Below are positions 11,277 to 24,521 of a stretch of 64,000 nucleotides of DNA, in pieces. The stretch's first letter is position 1. Each line of letters opens with the position of its first letter. The DNA lies in the NCBI RefSeq assembly GCF_000313135.1, contig NW_004457268.1, forward strand, positions 212,141-276,140, in the 5' to 3' direction. The notes beneath the pieces are model-generated. The model ran no database searches and was not told the DNA's origin. It saw only the letters and a list, made by a program, of their open reading frames with translations. Origin of the DNA: Acanthamoeba castellanii str. Neff (lineage: Eukaryota > Discosea > Longamoebia > Acanthamoebidae). A program made the translations under genes and the position numbers.

Positions 11277-13588
11277 ATGCAGAAGGATGATCTAGAGGAT
11301 GGAGAATTGGAAGAGGGCGAACTTCCCGAAGATGAACCGCCCAAGCCATCATTCACGCTACCATCTTCGCTGGAGGCGCTTCGAGCCATGGCACTCCAGA
11401 GCATGATGAAGCTGAAGCCAGCCCCTGCGAAAGCCCCCAGCGATTCCTCCTCTCCTGTGGCGTCGGCATCGGCCCCAGTGTCGGCAGGCGGCTCTACCCC
11501 TTCCGAGCCTGCAACAATATCCACATCTGCACCCACCACATCGGTGCTCGACACGACGACATCCATGGACGCAGTTGCCCTCGCTCTCGACGCGGTGGCT
11601 GAAGCGAACGGCGCGGTCGCCATCAAGCAGGAGCAAAACGATAGCGATGAGGAAGAAGAGCAAGACGAAGATGAAGATGAAGAGGAGCAAGCTGCTACGC
11701 CGCCAGCGGATACGCCAGCCGAGAGGATCGAGACTGATCAATCGCCCAGCAACGATGAAAATCAGGAGTGCATGGAGGAGTCCGATTCTACGTCAAAAAA
11801 TGGCAACGCGAGTGAAGGCCAAGAGAACGAAATGGAGAGCGATTCGAGTAGCGGTTCCACGTCTGCCGAAGGAAGCGAGCAGCCATCAGAGCCAGCAGGC
11901 CAATCGTCACCACTCACATCTGCTACGAATGCGACAGCAGATGAAGAAGATCGCAGCGTCGCCCCTGCCCCCAAGGATCCTGCACCTCAACAGCAACCGC
12001 ACGTCGTCCGTCAGTCGAGCCCAGCGCCGAAGGAGCACTCGTCGCCATCTGCGGAGAACCGACCCACGACAGTCAAAGACGCCACTCCAGAGTGTAGCCC
12101 CAATACCAAACGGTACGCACGGACCGTGCATGTTGTCACACACCACACCACACCACACCACACCACACCACACACACAACATTCACTCACCCACTTTTCC
12201 GTTTAGTGCCGAGTGGTCGCGGCCGCACCAGCAACCAGAAGCGCCGCGTCGCGGCCAATTCCACAACAAGGGCTACACGCATGACATGGACGAGCCGCCG
12301 CCGGAGGACGACTTTGCTCTGCTGCTGCGACGGCACAAGGAGAGCAGGGACGAGCAGCGTAGGGAACGCGAACGGCGAGAACGGGAGCGCGAGAGGGAGA
12401 AGAGAGAGGCCGAACGACGCGAGATCGAACGGAGGGAACGCGAGCGCGAGAGAAGAGAGGTCGAAATGGAGCGCGAGCGTGAACGAGAGCGCTGGGAGCT
12501 CGAGCGACGCGAAAAACGAGAGCGCAAGCGAGCTGCCAAGGCTGCCGCCAAGGCTGAGCAGCAGAAGCAGCAGCAGCCGCCGCCGCTGTCGGCCTACACC
12601 ACCTTCGCTGGTATGTTGCATCACGCCCGAGCCGCGCGTGACTGGTCCACTGAATTCAATCAACTTCGCTCAAGCAGGCAGTCGTGGGCGTGTGGGCGGA
12701 TATGGTTCGCCTCCTGGCTACCCCGCCGCTGACGCCCTGGCCTCGCAGCAGCCGCACACTACTTCTCTGCGTACGTCGCCACGTTTCGTTCAATTTCATC
12801 TCCGCTGCAGTCTTCACGCTAAGCGTTGCCCTCGTTTATGCAGCGAGTGGGTGGCCGCCCGGCTACCAGCCCGCAGGCCCTGCTTATCGGGGCACACAGC
12901 GGCCTGCCGAGCATCTGCCGACCTACGGAGCCGCCTATGGTCCGCCGCCTCCGTATGGCGCGCCGCCGTACTACCCGGCACCAGGCGCTATGGGTACGAC
13001 GTCCCTCCCCTTTGCTTTTAAGGTGGCACACCACGTCCGCCAGCCCTTATTCCAACACTGACCGCCCGACATCAGATGCGGGCATGCACGCTCAATGGCC
13101 CGCCACGCGTCCGCCGTTCGCTGTGGGCGGCGAGGAAGAGATGGACCTCGACTCGGAGATGGAAGACATGCAGCAGCAAAGGGTATTCTTATTCTTCTTA
13201 TTCTTATTATGTATTATTATAAATTATTATTATATTTCTTCTGATTATGTTGTATTTTATATTATTTATTATTATTTATTATTTATTATTAGCAGCCTCA
13301 CCAATCAAAAATGGACATCGCCAGAACTTCTCTTCGATGAGCAGCTCGCTCGACTCGATTCTGGCGCAAGCCAAGGAGACGGTGGCCCGAAGGGAAGGAA
13401 ACACAAATCAACAGCACCACGACCTCCTCAGGCAGAAGGACGAGGAGCTCGCCAGGTTGCGCAGCCTGCTCGCCGAACGGGACAGAACGTCCGCCTCGGC
13501 CAGCGCCGTTGTGGCCGCAGCAGGTATGCCGCTTCCCTCCCCTCTTTCCATGGCGTGCTTTTGCGGAAGCCTAACACGCGCTGTTCTA

Positions 13589-13632
<44 letters not shown>

Positions 13633-16600
13633 AACAGGGAGCAAGCACTCGCAGTTCCTGCCGTCCGATCTCGAAGGAATAGACGACGCGTTTGTCACCG
13701 CGCTACGGCGTAAGGTGAAGGAAAAGGAAGATGCGCTCAAGGCTCGCCAGGAAGCGGCCCTCAACGGCGAGCATTCGCTCGTGGAGGTACGACTCCGCTT
13801 ACTCACTTTCCGCGGTGTGGCTGCCGAACCGTCTTTTCTTTTCTTTTCGTTTCCTCACCTTTTCCTACCCTTTCCTTCGACAGTCGCAACAGAAGCTCGC
13901 CGACACGGAAGGCCGCCGAGCCTATCTCGACAAGAGAGCGCACGTTCTCCGCGAACAGCTTCGCGTCATTGAAGAGATGCGTTCGACATGCGTCGAGGAG
14001 GAGGTACATGTTGGCCTGATTGATTCCCCCCTACATAGCAGGAGAGACACATGTTGGCTGACCACCATTGTGTGTGTCGCTCCGCGCCCTTACGCACAGG
14101 GTGAGATACGAGCGCGCGTGGCGGCGCAGAAGAGCGATCTCGCGACCAAGCGTGCGCAGATCCAGCAGCTCAAGCGCTCGCTAGAGTCCGCGCGAGTGCG
14201 ACTGGCCGAGGCCTACGTTGAGTGGAAGATCTCCAACGAGATGGCCACGAGCCCCGACAGCCCCGCGGCTGCGAGCTACATGCCCTCGCCCACCGCCGCC
14301 GGTGCGACTTTGTCCTGCTTTTTCCTTTTCCTTTTCTTTCTTTCTCTCTCCCTCAGCTCGCCACCCCGCAATGCTGACTGACGATTGCGCTTGACCGACT
14401 GCAGACGCGGCTGAAGATACCCAGCAAGCCGCCACAACGAGCAGCACAATCGACGAGCTGGCGGCCCTGCGCGCCGCGGTGCTGCGCTCGGCCAAGGAGC
14501 AACAGGAAAAGGCCGCACGGGAGAGGCAGCGAAAAGAAGAGGAGGAACGGGAAAGGGAACGAGCGCACGCAAAGAGAAGGGAGGAAGAGGAAGAAAAGGC
14601 AGAGGAAAAGGAGCAGGAGCAGGAGCAGGCGGAGCTGGTCAAGGTGAAGCAGGAGGAGTACGAGGAGTTGGTGCGTCTGCGCCGCGAGCTGGAGCGGGAG
14701 AGGAAGCGCGTGGAGAGGGAGAAGGCCCAGCAGGCCCAAGCGCTCGAGCAGGAGAGACAGCGAAAGGAGAAGCGCGAGAAGGAGAAGGAGCACGCCGAGC
14801 TGCTGCGCCAGTTTAACGAAGAGAAGGAGAGGCTGCTGCGGCTGCGGCGCGAGAACCAGGAACGCGAGCAGCAGCTCCAGGCGCGCCGGCTCGCCGAGGA
14901 GGAGGCCCTGAAGAAGCAACAGCTGGAAAAGGAGGAAGAAGAGAAATCGATGAAGAAGAAGAGGAAGAAAATGGAAGAGAAACAACAGGAAGAGGAGGAG
15001 CGACGAAGGCGGAAGGCGCGAGAAGAAGAGGAGGAGGAAAGAGAGAAAGAGAAGGAAAGCGAAGCCGAAGAGGAAGACGAAGACGAATCGGAGTCGAACG
15101 AAGAGGAACAGGAGGAGAGGAGCGACCAGGGGGAGGAAGAGGCCGAGGCGACGGCCAATGGCGCGCATGGCCACGCAGCCGAGGCCACCGCCGGCGCGAT
15201 GAACGTGGATCTCGAGGTGGAGAGCGCCGAGGAGCACCTCTTCCCCGTCTCCCTCCAGTCGCGTTGTGTGCTGCCGCTTCATCTGGTGCCCTCGCTCATC
15301 CCCTCCGCCGTCTATTCCCGACTGCCCAGCCTCCTGTGGCCCAAGGACCACTCCACCACATCCAAGGCAGCAGGTGCGCACCTCGACTGAACGTGTCGCT
15401 GGTCGTGTCGTGTCGTTGGTTGCGCCGTGTGTTTTTGGTCCAAGGGAGCGCTAACGGTTTTTTCTTGAATGCGTGTGTGCAGGATTTGAGCTGGACATGG
15501 AGGGTCTCGAGTTCACCGCCCTCGCCAACGCCCGCCGACCGAAGACCAAGGCCAGCCGCCCCAGCCGCCAGGTCTCCCCCATACCGGGCTATCGGAGCCC
15601 TCTCAAGTGCCTGCGCTCGTGGCGTCTCAGGTACTGTCTCACATGAGCACCCGCCTCCCATGCGTGTGCGGTGGTGTGTGCGTGTGCGGTGGTGCGTGTG
15701 CGTGTGTACTAACGTCGCACCTTGCATCGGCCCACACAACAGTCCGCAGTACGATCTGCGCCTGGACAGCCTGACGTACTCGCACAAGATCAATCCCTGG
15801 ATCCACCTGTGCGCCTTCGAACTGCACGGAACATGTAATGACGACGAATGTCCCTTTCAGCACCTACGCGATGCCACTCCCACTAGTGCGCTCCGCCTGT
15901 TCCTTGTCAAACACCCCGTGGGTGTAGTGCGTGTCGTGCGTGTCGTGCGTGTGTTGTGCGTGTCGTGTCTTTATTGACGAGTTGCTGTGTGGTGCAGAAG
16001 CCGAAGTGTTGGAGGATCTGGCGAGCTATGCGGAGGAGGTGGGCGCCGGTTCCAAGGAGGACTTGCTGCGCGAAGTCCAGGAGACCCACGGTGTCGACCC
16101 CTTGTCGTGCCTGGTGGACCTCATCAACGAGCGGCGGTCGGACGCGTCCTACCCGCACAGCGCCGTCCTGAGCGCTCGGGCGTCACACGCCAACCCCTTC
16201 GAAGGCCGACAGCGCACGAACCGCCGCGGGCGACAATCCAGGCCCGCTCGACGTATGTCTCCGCTGGCCAACATCATGGCGTATGATTCTTCATTGCTCA
16301 CACACCGCGTATTTACTTGCTTGATTGTTGGTTGGTCGTGCGGAATTGCAGCTATGCGCGGTCCTTCGAGTCGTGACGCAAGCGCGCCGCCGAACAAGAA
16401 GCAGCGCGTGAGTCCCGCGAGGGAGCGTGCTGCCGCAGCCGGCGAAGCGTTGGATCTGAGCACGATAGGCCGCGATTTTGTGCCGGTGCTCGAAGACAAC
16501 AGCGACGACGAGGCCGGCGGCAGCGGCGGCGACGATGCCAACGTTAGCAGGCAGCCCGGTCCTGGCGGCGGAATCAGCGCCGCCATGAGCGCCACTGGTG

Positions 16601-19600
16601 ATGCCGCCAGCGAAGACAGCAGCAGCCGGTACTACGGTGAGCGGTCGCTGGAGAGCCTGGAGCAGGCCATCCGCGCCAACAAGCACAACGTGGCCGGCTG
16701 GCTCAACTACGCCTTCGTGGTACCTCTCTCTCTATAGTGGCTGTGTGTGTTGTGTGTGTGTGTCGTGTGTGTCGTGTGTGTGTGTGTGCTTGGAGTGAGA
16801 TGGCCAACTGCTGACGCTCGGTTCTGCCCGCGCAGCAACATGCGAAGGGCCGCGATGCTGCAACGGAGGAGGAGAGGCGGGCGGCGAAGGAGCGACCGCT
16901 GGTGGTGCTCGCCCGCGCACTGGAGGCCAACGCGACGTCGGAGGAGCTGTGGAAGGCCTACCTCCACTTCTATCTCCACCAGGAGCGAACCCCGTCGGCC
17001 ACTGAGATCCGCGACCTCTTCGAGAGCGCCGTCAATTTCCTGCCTCGGTCCTATTTCATGTGGCGCATGTACGTCCCTCCACTGTGTGTGAAATTGTCGT
17101 GTGTGGTGGTGCGTGTGCGGTGGTGCGTGTGTGCGCGTGTGCGCGTGTGTGCGGTGGTGCGTGTGCGTGTGCGTCGTCTTATATGTTGTGTGTGATGTGA
17201 GCTGATTTACTATATTTGGCGCCCTCAGATATGTTGCCCATATCGACGACGTGCGTGGGCGGGCGCTGATGTGCGAGCGCGCGCTGGGCAGGCTGGCCGA
17301 GCTGGATCTCACCTCGGGCAACGCCGAGCAGCAGCAGCAGTACGAATCGCAATCGCGGGACGTGTTGGATATGATCCTCCTCCTGGCCCACACCTACACC
17401 CAGGCCGGCCGGCCGGCCGCAGCCCTGGCGCGGCTCCACCACCTCCTCTTCCAGACCGCCGACCCGCACGCGGCGTCGGAAGGACCAGACGCCGAGGTCT
17501 ACCAGCCCCCCGCGTCGCCCGCCGCCAACGCGGGGGCCGTCATGGCGGCGCTCACGGTCGAGCATCGGTGCGCGCTCGCCCTGGCCTACGTCTACCTGCT
17601 CGCCCACCGCCGGCTGCCGTCCGCGCCCGACCGCGCCATGCGCTTCCCGCACCAGGTCTTCCTCATCGACTGGCGCCCGCTCGCCCGCGACGTCTTGGCG
17701 CACCCGGCCGCGGCCTCATCGTCGGGTCCCGCACCTTCTTCGTCGGCTCCCTCGCGGCTGGAGCGCCTGGCCGACGCCCTCCGCCGCGTGGTGGACCTCT
17801 TCCCGGCCGTGGCCGCCACGTCAGCAACCCCCGGCGGCGCGCTGGCCGCCAAGGCGCGCATGGTGGCGCAGCTCAACTTTTTGCTGCTGAAGCTGAACAC
17901 GGGCGAGGTCGACGCGTGTCGGCTCATGTGCCAGCAGTACCTGCGCTCCACCCCGACCATGGCCGAGCTGTGGATCGTCTACGCGTGGATCGAGGAGGTG
18001 GCCGGCAACCACAGCGACGCCGAGCTCATCCTCAACAAGTTCGTCCTCCGCTACTCGGACCAGTTCGCCGGCTGGCACGCCTACGCGCTCTTCGCCCTGG
18101 TCCGCAAGAGCCCGGCCGCCGCGCTGGACGTGCTCGCCCGCTCGGTCGGCCAGTTCCTGACCCCGGGCCCGGAGGGGGCCAAGGAGCTCGCGCTGCCTCT
18201 CGCCACCGTCCGCTCGGTCTTCCACGCGCTTCTGCACCTGCCCGCGCCCGAGGGCCAGGCCCCGCTGCGTCTGGCCGCCACCAGCGGTACGACTGGGCGC
18301 CCTCGAGTTTCTCTTCTCTCCTCTTCCCTTCTTCCTCCACTGCTGTGGTATTGCCTTGTGTTCTCATTTCGACTGTTGTGTTCTTGCGTGTGTGCGTGTG
18401 TGTGTCGTGTGTGCGTGTGTCGTGTGTGCGTGTGTGGTCGCCGCACAGCAGTGAAGGACCCGGAGCGGAACGTGCACTTGTGGCAAAACTTTTGCCTGTT
18501 CGAGAGCCTGTACGGCGCCTCCACGGCCAGATCTGCCTTCGAGGCCGCGCTCTCCGCCCTGCCGACCGCCTCCGACCGCCTGCCCATCTGGCACCAGTAC
18601 GTGACACGACTCAGCGCTCCCCTGACTTGGCTGTGACGTTGGTCGTGTCGTGTCGTTTGGTCGTGTCGTGGTCTCACCCGCCCTTCGCTCTCCAGGTACG
18701 TCGCGCTTCGTCAGGGAATCGAAGGCGCCGCCGGCGTGCAGAAAGTGGTGGACCTGCTTTCGCGCTGCTTCTCGGACGTGGCGGCCACGCCCGCCGCAGC
18801 CCCGCTCCCTCAGCAGCTGCAGAGCCTTCACCCCTACGCCCGGAAGGTCATTCGCGACACCGCGCCCATGGTCCGTACCCACACTTCGTCGACTCAGCCC
18901 AGCCCAGCCAAGCCCAGCCCAACCTAACCCTCGATTGCGGGTGTGCGCGTGCGGCGCAGTCCTACGCATGGCACGGCCTTTTGCTGGAGTCTGCGCTGGC
19001 CGGTCTGCACCCGACGCAGCGAGGACCCGTCCAGCGTGCCGTGCTGCAGATCGTCCCGGCCTACACGCTCCTCTCGTTCTCGTACGCTCTCCCTCTCTTT
19101 CGTTTTCGACTCCCCCGCCTTCTCTCTCTCTTTCTCTCTCTCTCTCTCGAGCTCATCGGTTCCCACTTCTTTCTTTCTCTTCTTCGCTCGGTTCGACGTA
19201 ACAGGGTCGCCCGATTCGAACTCGGGCGCAGCAACATCCCTGCGGCCAGGTCCCTCCTCGACGCGGCTCTCCGATTGAACCCGGCCTTCGACGTGGTCTG
19301 GCTCAAGTGCGTCACCTCGCTGGACGGGGTCCTTAGGGCCTTTCTTTGTGTTGACTGACACGGCACACTCTGCAGCGCCGCCCGGGTGCGCATGCGCGAA
19401 GGCGACGAGGCCGGAGTCCGACAGTTGCTCCAAAAGGCCGTCCAGACTCACCCCACCTCTGCCCTTCTCTGGCTCAACGTTCCTACCTCTTCCCCGCACC
19501 ACCGCACCACCGCACACGCACCACCGCACACGCACACGCACCGCACACGCATCATCGCACACGCTCGTTTACACTGTGTTGTGTTTCCTCTCCGCCCTTA

Positions 19601-19718
19601 GTGGATTGCGTTGGCGCGAGGCGGCGACGAACAGGCGAAGGAGACGGAGGCCGAGCGCAGGAGCCAGGCCGAGCGACGCGGAGTCGTACTGCCGCCGGCA
19701 TCCGTCATCGTGGCGTGA
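11277..19718 (+). CDS. ZFC3H1/Red1-like nuclear RNA-surveillance scaffold (coiled coil, C3H1-type zinc finger, HAT repeats)
   Basis: One very long gene with about 20 exons. The N-terminus DDLEDGELEEGELPEDE resembles the acidic start of ZFC3H1. Next come a Ser/Glu-rich region, an Arg/Glu-rich charged helix (about 12330-12540), a Pro/Gly/Tyr-rich segment (about 12850-13000), and long coiled coils (about 13340-14270 and 14400-15130). A finger exon reads LCAFELHGTCNDDECPFQH (about 15807-15864), the small C-terminal zinc finger typical of ZFC3H1/Red1. The rest is a helical HAT/TPR-like array (about 16630-19660) with repeated AWxxYA/LWxx patterns, for example AELWIVYAWIEEVAGN and ELGRSNIPAARSLLDAAL. 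ZFC3H1 is known as a scaffold that ties poly(A) RNA to the nuclear exosome. A TGA at 19716-19718 ends the last clear exon, though an extra short exon further on cannot be excluded. Treating everything as one gene rests on the shared ZFC3H1 order. Confidence 0.75.
13590..13628. repeat. (ATT)n repeat in intron
   Basis: About 13 TTA/ATT units form the polypyrimidine-poor end of an intron in the ZFC3H1-like gene, right before its acceptor CAG. Confidence 0.85.
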
Positions 19719-20597
19719 ACCCACCACACTGACAGACAAGCAATGGGGGGAGGGTGCGTGCACGTCCGCCATCTTGTCTGCATGCGCGTGTTCTAACCTC
19801 GCGTGTGTGCGGACGACCCGTGGAAGTGGAAGCTAACTGTCTTCTGGTGATCAACGGTACGCTCAAGTGCGGTGTGTGCGGTGTGTGCGATTGGTAGGCT
19901 GACGTTTTCCTCGTGGTGCAGGACATGATGTGGTGTGTTCTCTTCTATGTCGCGCACACAGGTAACTATGGCAAAGAGGGGGAGGGTGGCATCTGTTCTT
20001 GTGGTATCTGCTCCACCTCTGCTACACGTACCTTCCATCACCGCTCTCGCAATTCCCCTCTCTTTACCGCTTCCACACACACGCACACACACACGCACAC
20101 ACAACACACACACACGACACACACGACACACACACACACAACACACAACAACACACAACACACACACAACCGCACACAACCACTAAGGGTAAAAGAAGAC
20201 CCAAGAAAACTCTCCCACCTCCAAATTTTTGAACTGATCCTGATCACCAAATTCAGCCACACGCACACACACACGGGATTCATCCATCACACATTCTCGA
20301 GGCGTTCTCGAGGCGCGTGGAAAAAGAGAGATAGGAGATGGTGGGGTCCTCTAACTCACCAGCAGAGATCCAGCGCCGAGGCCTGTCTGCTCAACCAGGG
20401 CTGCCCCCCGCCACAACCAACAACGCTGCACCCCCGTACTACACCATGAAGACGCGTTGCACGTTCTTGAAGAAGAACATCACCACCGTGGAACGTTAGA
20501 AGAAATACAATCTCCGGTTTTTGATTCAACGTTGTGCCTTCTGTTGCCTTTTTATTTTGCCATTCATTCATCCGATCTATAAACACTCAACATCGAC
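19719..20597. other. Intergenic region with CA-rich microsatellite
   Basis: This 879-base stretch lies between two plus-strand genes. It contains a long CACACA/CGACAC microsatellite (about 20071-20180). The final 130 bases before the next ATG are AT-richer and probably include a promoter and 5' UTR. A frame at 19913-20449 runs through the microsatellite and is not credible. A possible short terminal exon of the upstream gene (a DDPWKWKL-like reading near 19813) is noted but has no proper acceptor. Confidence 0.4.
20071..20180. repeat. CA/ACACG microsatellite
   Basis: Near-continuous CACACA with interspersed CGACAC units, in intergenic DNA. Confidence 0.85.
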
Positions 20598-22341
<1,744 letters not shown>

Positions 22342-23106
22342 TCTGTTTACAGCAGCCACAGAGACCACTTTGGCTTCCCTTGACAACAGCAGTGACATTT
22401 CTTTTCAACCATTTGTCAGAAGCAATTTTGAGGCAGTTGAGAAGATTGGTAGGGGAGGTGGTGTACCCTGAGAGCCAGGGTGTTTCAGAGGCTGATGGTG
22501 GAGGAAAACTCACCCATTTGCCACTAGGTAGCTTGCTGAAGATGAGCCTGGAATTGAAACTCCTGGCACTTGTGGTTGTTGTGGATGGGCAAAGGAAGTT
22601 TGGAGATGGTATCCATGGCACACAACACCATCAGACAGTGTGACTTCCTCTGGTCTGACCAAACTGAGGGCAAAGGGGAGTGTCCACTACATGTGATTGG
22701 CACTGGGGGCAATATGGGCTGAGTTTTCACTAAGTGCAAAAGAGTGATGCATAACAGCCAAGGATAGCAAATAAGATTGGGAGCTATAACACTGTTATAT
22801 ACTCCTGTATATTGAGGCTGAGGGGTGAAGGGTCAGCTGGGGTGTCTGCTAAGACCAATTGGATAGGGGTAAAGCAGGGTGCATGATGTGGGGGGTTTTG
22901 CTTCAAATACTGCAAACATTCCTTTTGGAATTCGAGTTATGTTCTTTTTAATAAATTGCTGCTCCGCAACCAGCGGTTGTCTCTTTATTTCTGGGGCCAC
23001 GCCAGTCTGCGCGTTGTTGTCTTTCTCTGTCTCTCAGTCGCGCCAACGCACTACAAACCGCACACACCTCACCCCTCACGCCCCACACCACCGCTCAGAA
23101 AGAAAA
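22342..23106. other. Intergenic region, lower GC
   Basis: This 765-base stretch follows the porphobilinogen synthase stop and precedes the 14-3-3 gene. It is lower in GC than the exons and free of the GTGTC repeats. Small frames on both strands (for example 22380-22643 plus) show no recognisable motif. The last 120 bases before the 14-3-3 ATG, with many short CAC/CCA words, are probably its promoter and 5' UTR. Confidence 0.4.
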
Positions 23107-24315
23107 ATGACGACCGAACGCGAGGCCAACATCTACGAAGCCAAGCTCGCCGAGCAGGCCGAGCGCTACGACGAGATGGTGGCGGCCATCAAGAAGGTCG
23201 CTGCGTCGCTGAAGACCGGTGAGGGTCTGTCCGTCGAGGAGCGCAACATCTTCAGCGTGGCCTACAAGAACGTCATCGGCTCGCGCAGGGCTACGTGGCG
23301 CATCGTCTCCTCCATCCTCAAGAAGGAGGAGGACCGACCGGAGAAGATCGAGATGAGGATCAAGCACGCTCGCGCGCTGGCCAACAAGGTCGAGGGCGAG
23401 ATGAACTCCATCTGTAACGACTGCCTCAAGGTCATCGACGACCACCTCCTCCCCTCGGCCGCCTCGGACGCCGAGAGCAAGACCTTCTACTACAAGATGT
23501 ACGTTTTTCCTAACTTACCTCACCCTCTTCTCGTAAAGATTAGTTTACACGCCCTTCGTTCTTCTTTGATCCTTCGTTCTTTTAATTCTTTGATGATCTG
23601 CACCCAGCGTGGGTGCCACGCAATACTTATTATTCTCTTATTATTTGTTTCGTGAAATAACGCTGCGGTGTTGTTGCTTGTTATTTGTTTTATTTATCTG
23701 ATAATTTTGGCGATAAATTGCGCATCTGCGTTGTCAGGGGAAATTCATTAATTTGGTTCGCTGAGTGGCGCAGACCTGCGATTGGTTGCCAGGAGGCTCA
23801 CAACAAGCACTTTTTTTCTTTCTTTTTCCTTTTTCTTCCTCTTCACAGGAAGGGCGACTACCACCGGTACATGGCTGAGTACTCGTCCGGCGAGGGTCGC
23901 CAGAAGGCCGCCGAGGCCTCCCTCCAGTCCTACCAGTCCGCCGCCGAAGTCGCCAAGGGTTCGTTCTTGCTTTTCGCTTTCGTTCTTAATTATTATTTTT
24001 ATTTTACTAATTATCATTATTTGTCGACACACAGAGCTGCCGTCGACGCACCCGATTCGTCTGGGCCTCGCGCTCAACTTCTCCGTGTTCTACTACGAGA
24101 TCCTGTCGTCGCCCGAGAAGGCGTGCCAGATCGCCAAGCAGGCCTTCGACGAGGCCATCAACCACCTCGACGGCATCGGCGAGGAGGAGTACAAGGACGC
24201 GACGCTCATCATGCAGCTCATCAGGGACAACCTCACGCTATGGACTTCTGATATGCAGGAGGGAGACGAAGACGACGACGACGAGGGCCAGGAGAAGAAG
24301 GAGGAGCAGGACTAG
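23107..24315 (+). CDS. 14-3-3 protein
   Basis: Phosphoserine/phosphothreonine-binding adaptor that works as a dimer in the cytosol and nucleus. Three exons are seen (first 23107 to about 23497, second from about 23849, third from about 24034). Family signatures are clear: [33 protein letters not shown] across the first intron, the signature block from [19 protein letters not shown], and DNLTLWTSD followed by the usual acidic tail. Length is about 260 residues, as expected. The basic residues that grip phosphate (KN.IG.RR and RY in KGDYHRYM) are conserved. The first intron, about 350 bases, is unusually long and AT-rich for this window. Confidence 0.97.
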
Positions 24316-24521
24316 ACACCCTCGCCCCAAAGAACGAAGAGAGAAGGAGCGAAGAGAAGAAGAGAGTTGTGGGACAGCAGCTGAAGAGGTGTGAGCCACT
24401 TCACAAGAAAATGTAAAAAAAATATTACAAAAAGCTGTGCACTCTTAATCTTTTTTTAAATTAAAAAATATTATAATTATAAAAGAGCCGTTGGTGCCGT
24501 GGAGACACAGAAAGAGAGAAG

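Noticed and set aside
14181..15188. 335-codon Ser-rich frame on the minus strand
   Set aside because: Mirror image of the Glu/Lys/Arg coiled coil of the ZFC3H1-like gene (GAG/GAA read backwards gives Ser/Leu/Phe).
19913..20449. 178-codon plus-strand frame
   Set aside because: Runs through the CA microsatellite and has no recognisable protein pattern.
20464..20477. Heat-shock element upstream of the porphobilinogen synthase gene
   Set aside because: Only one proper TTCnnGAA pair is present; the following GAA units are in the wrong spacing.
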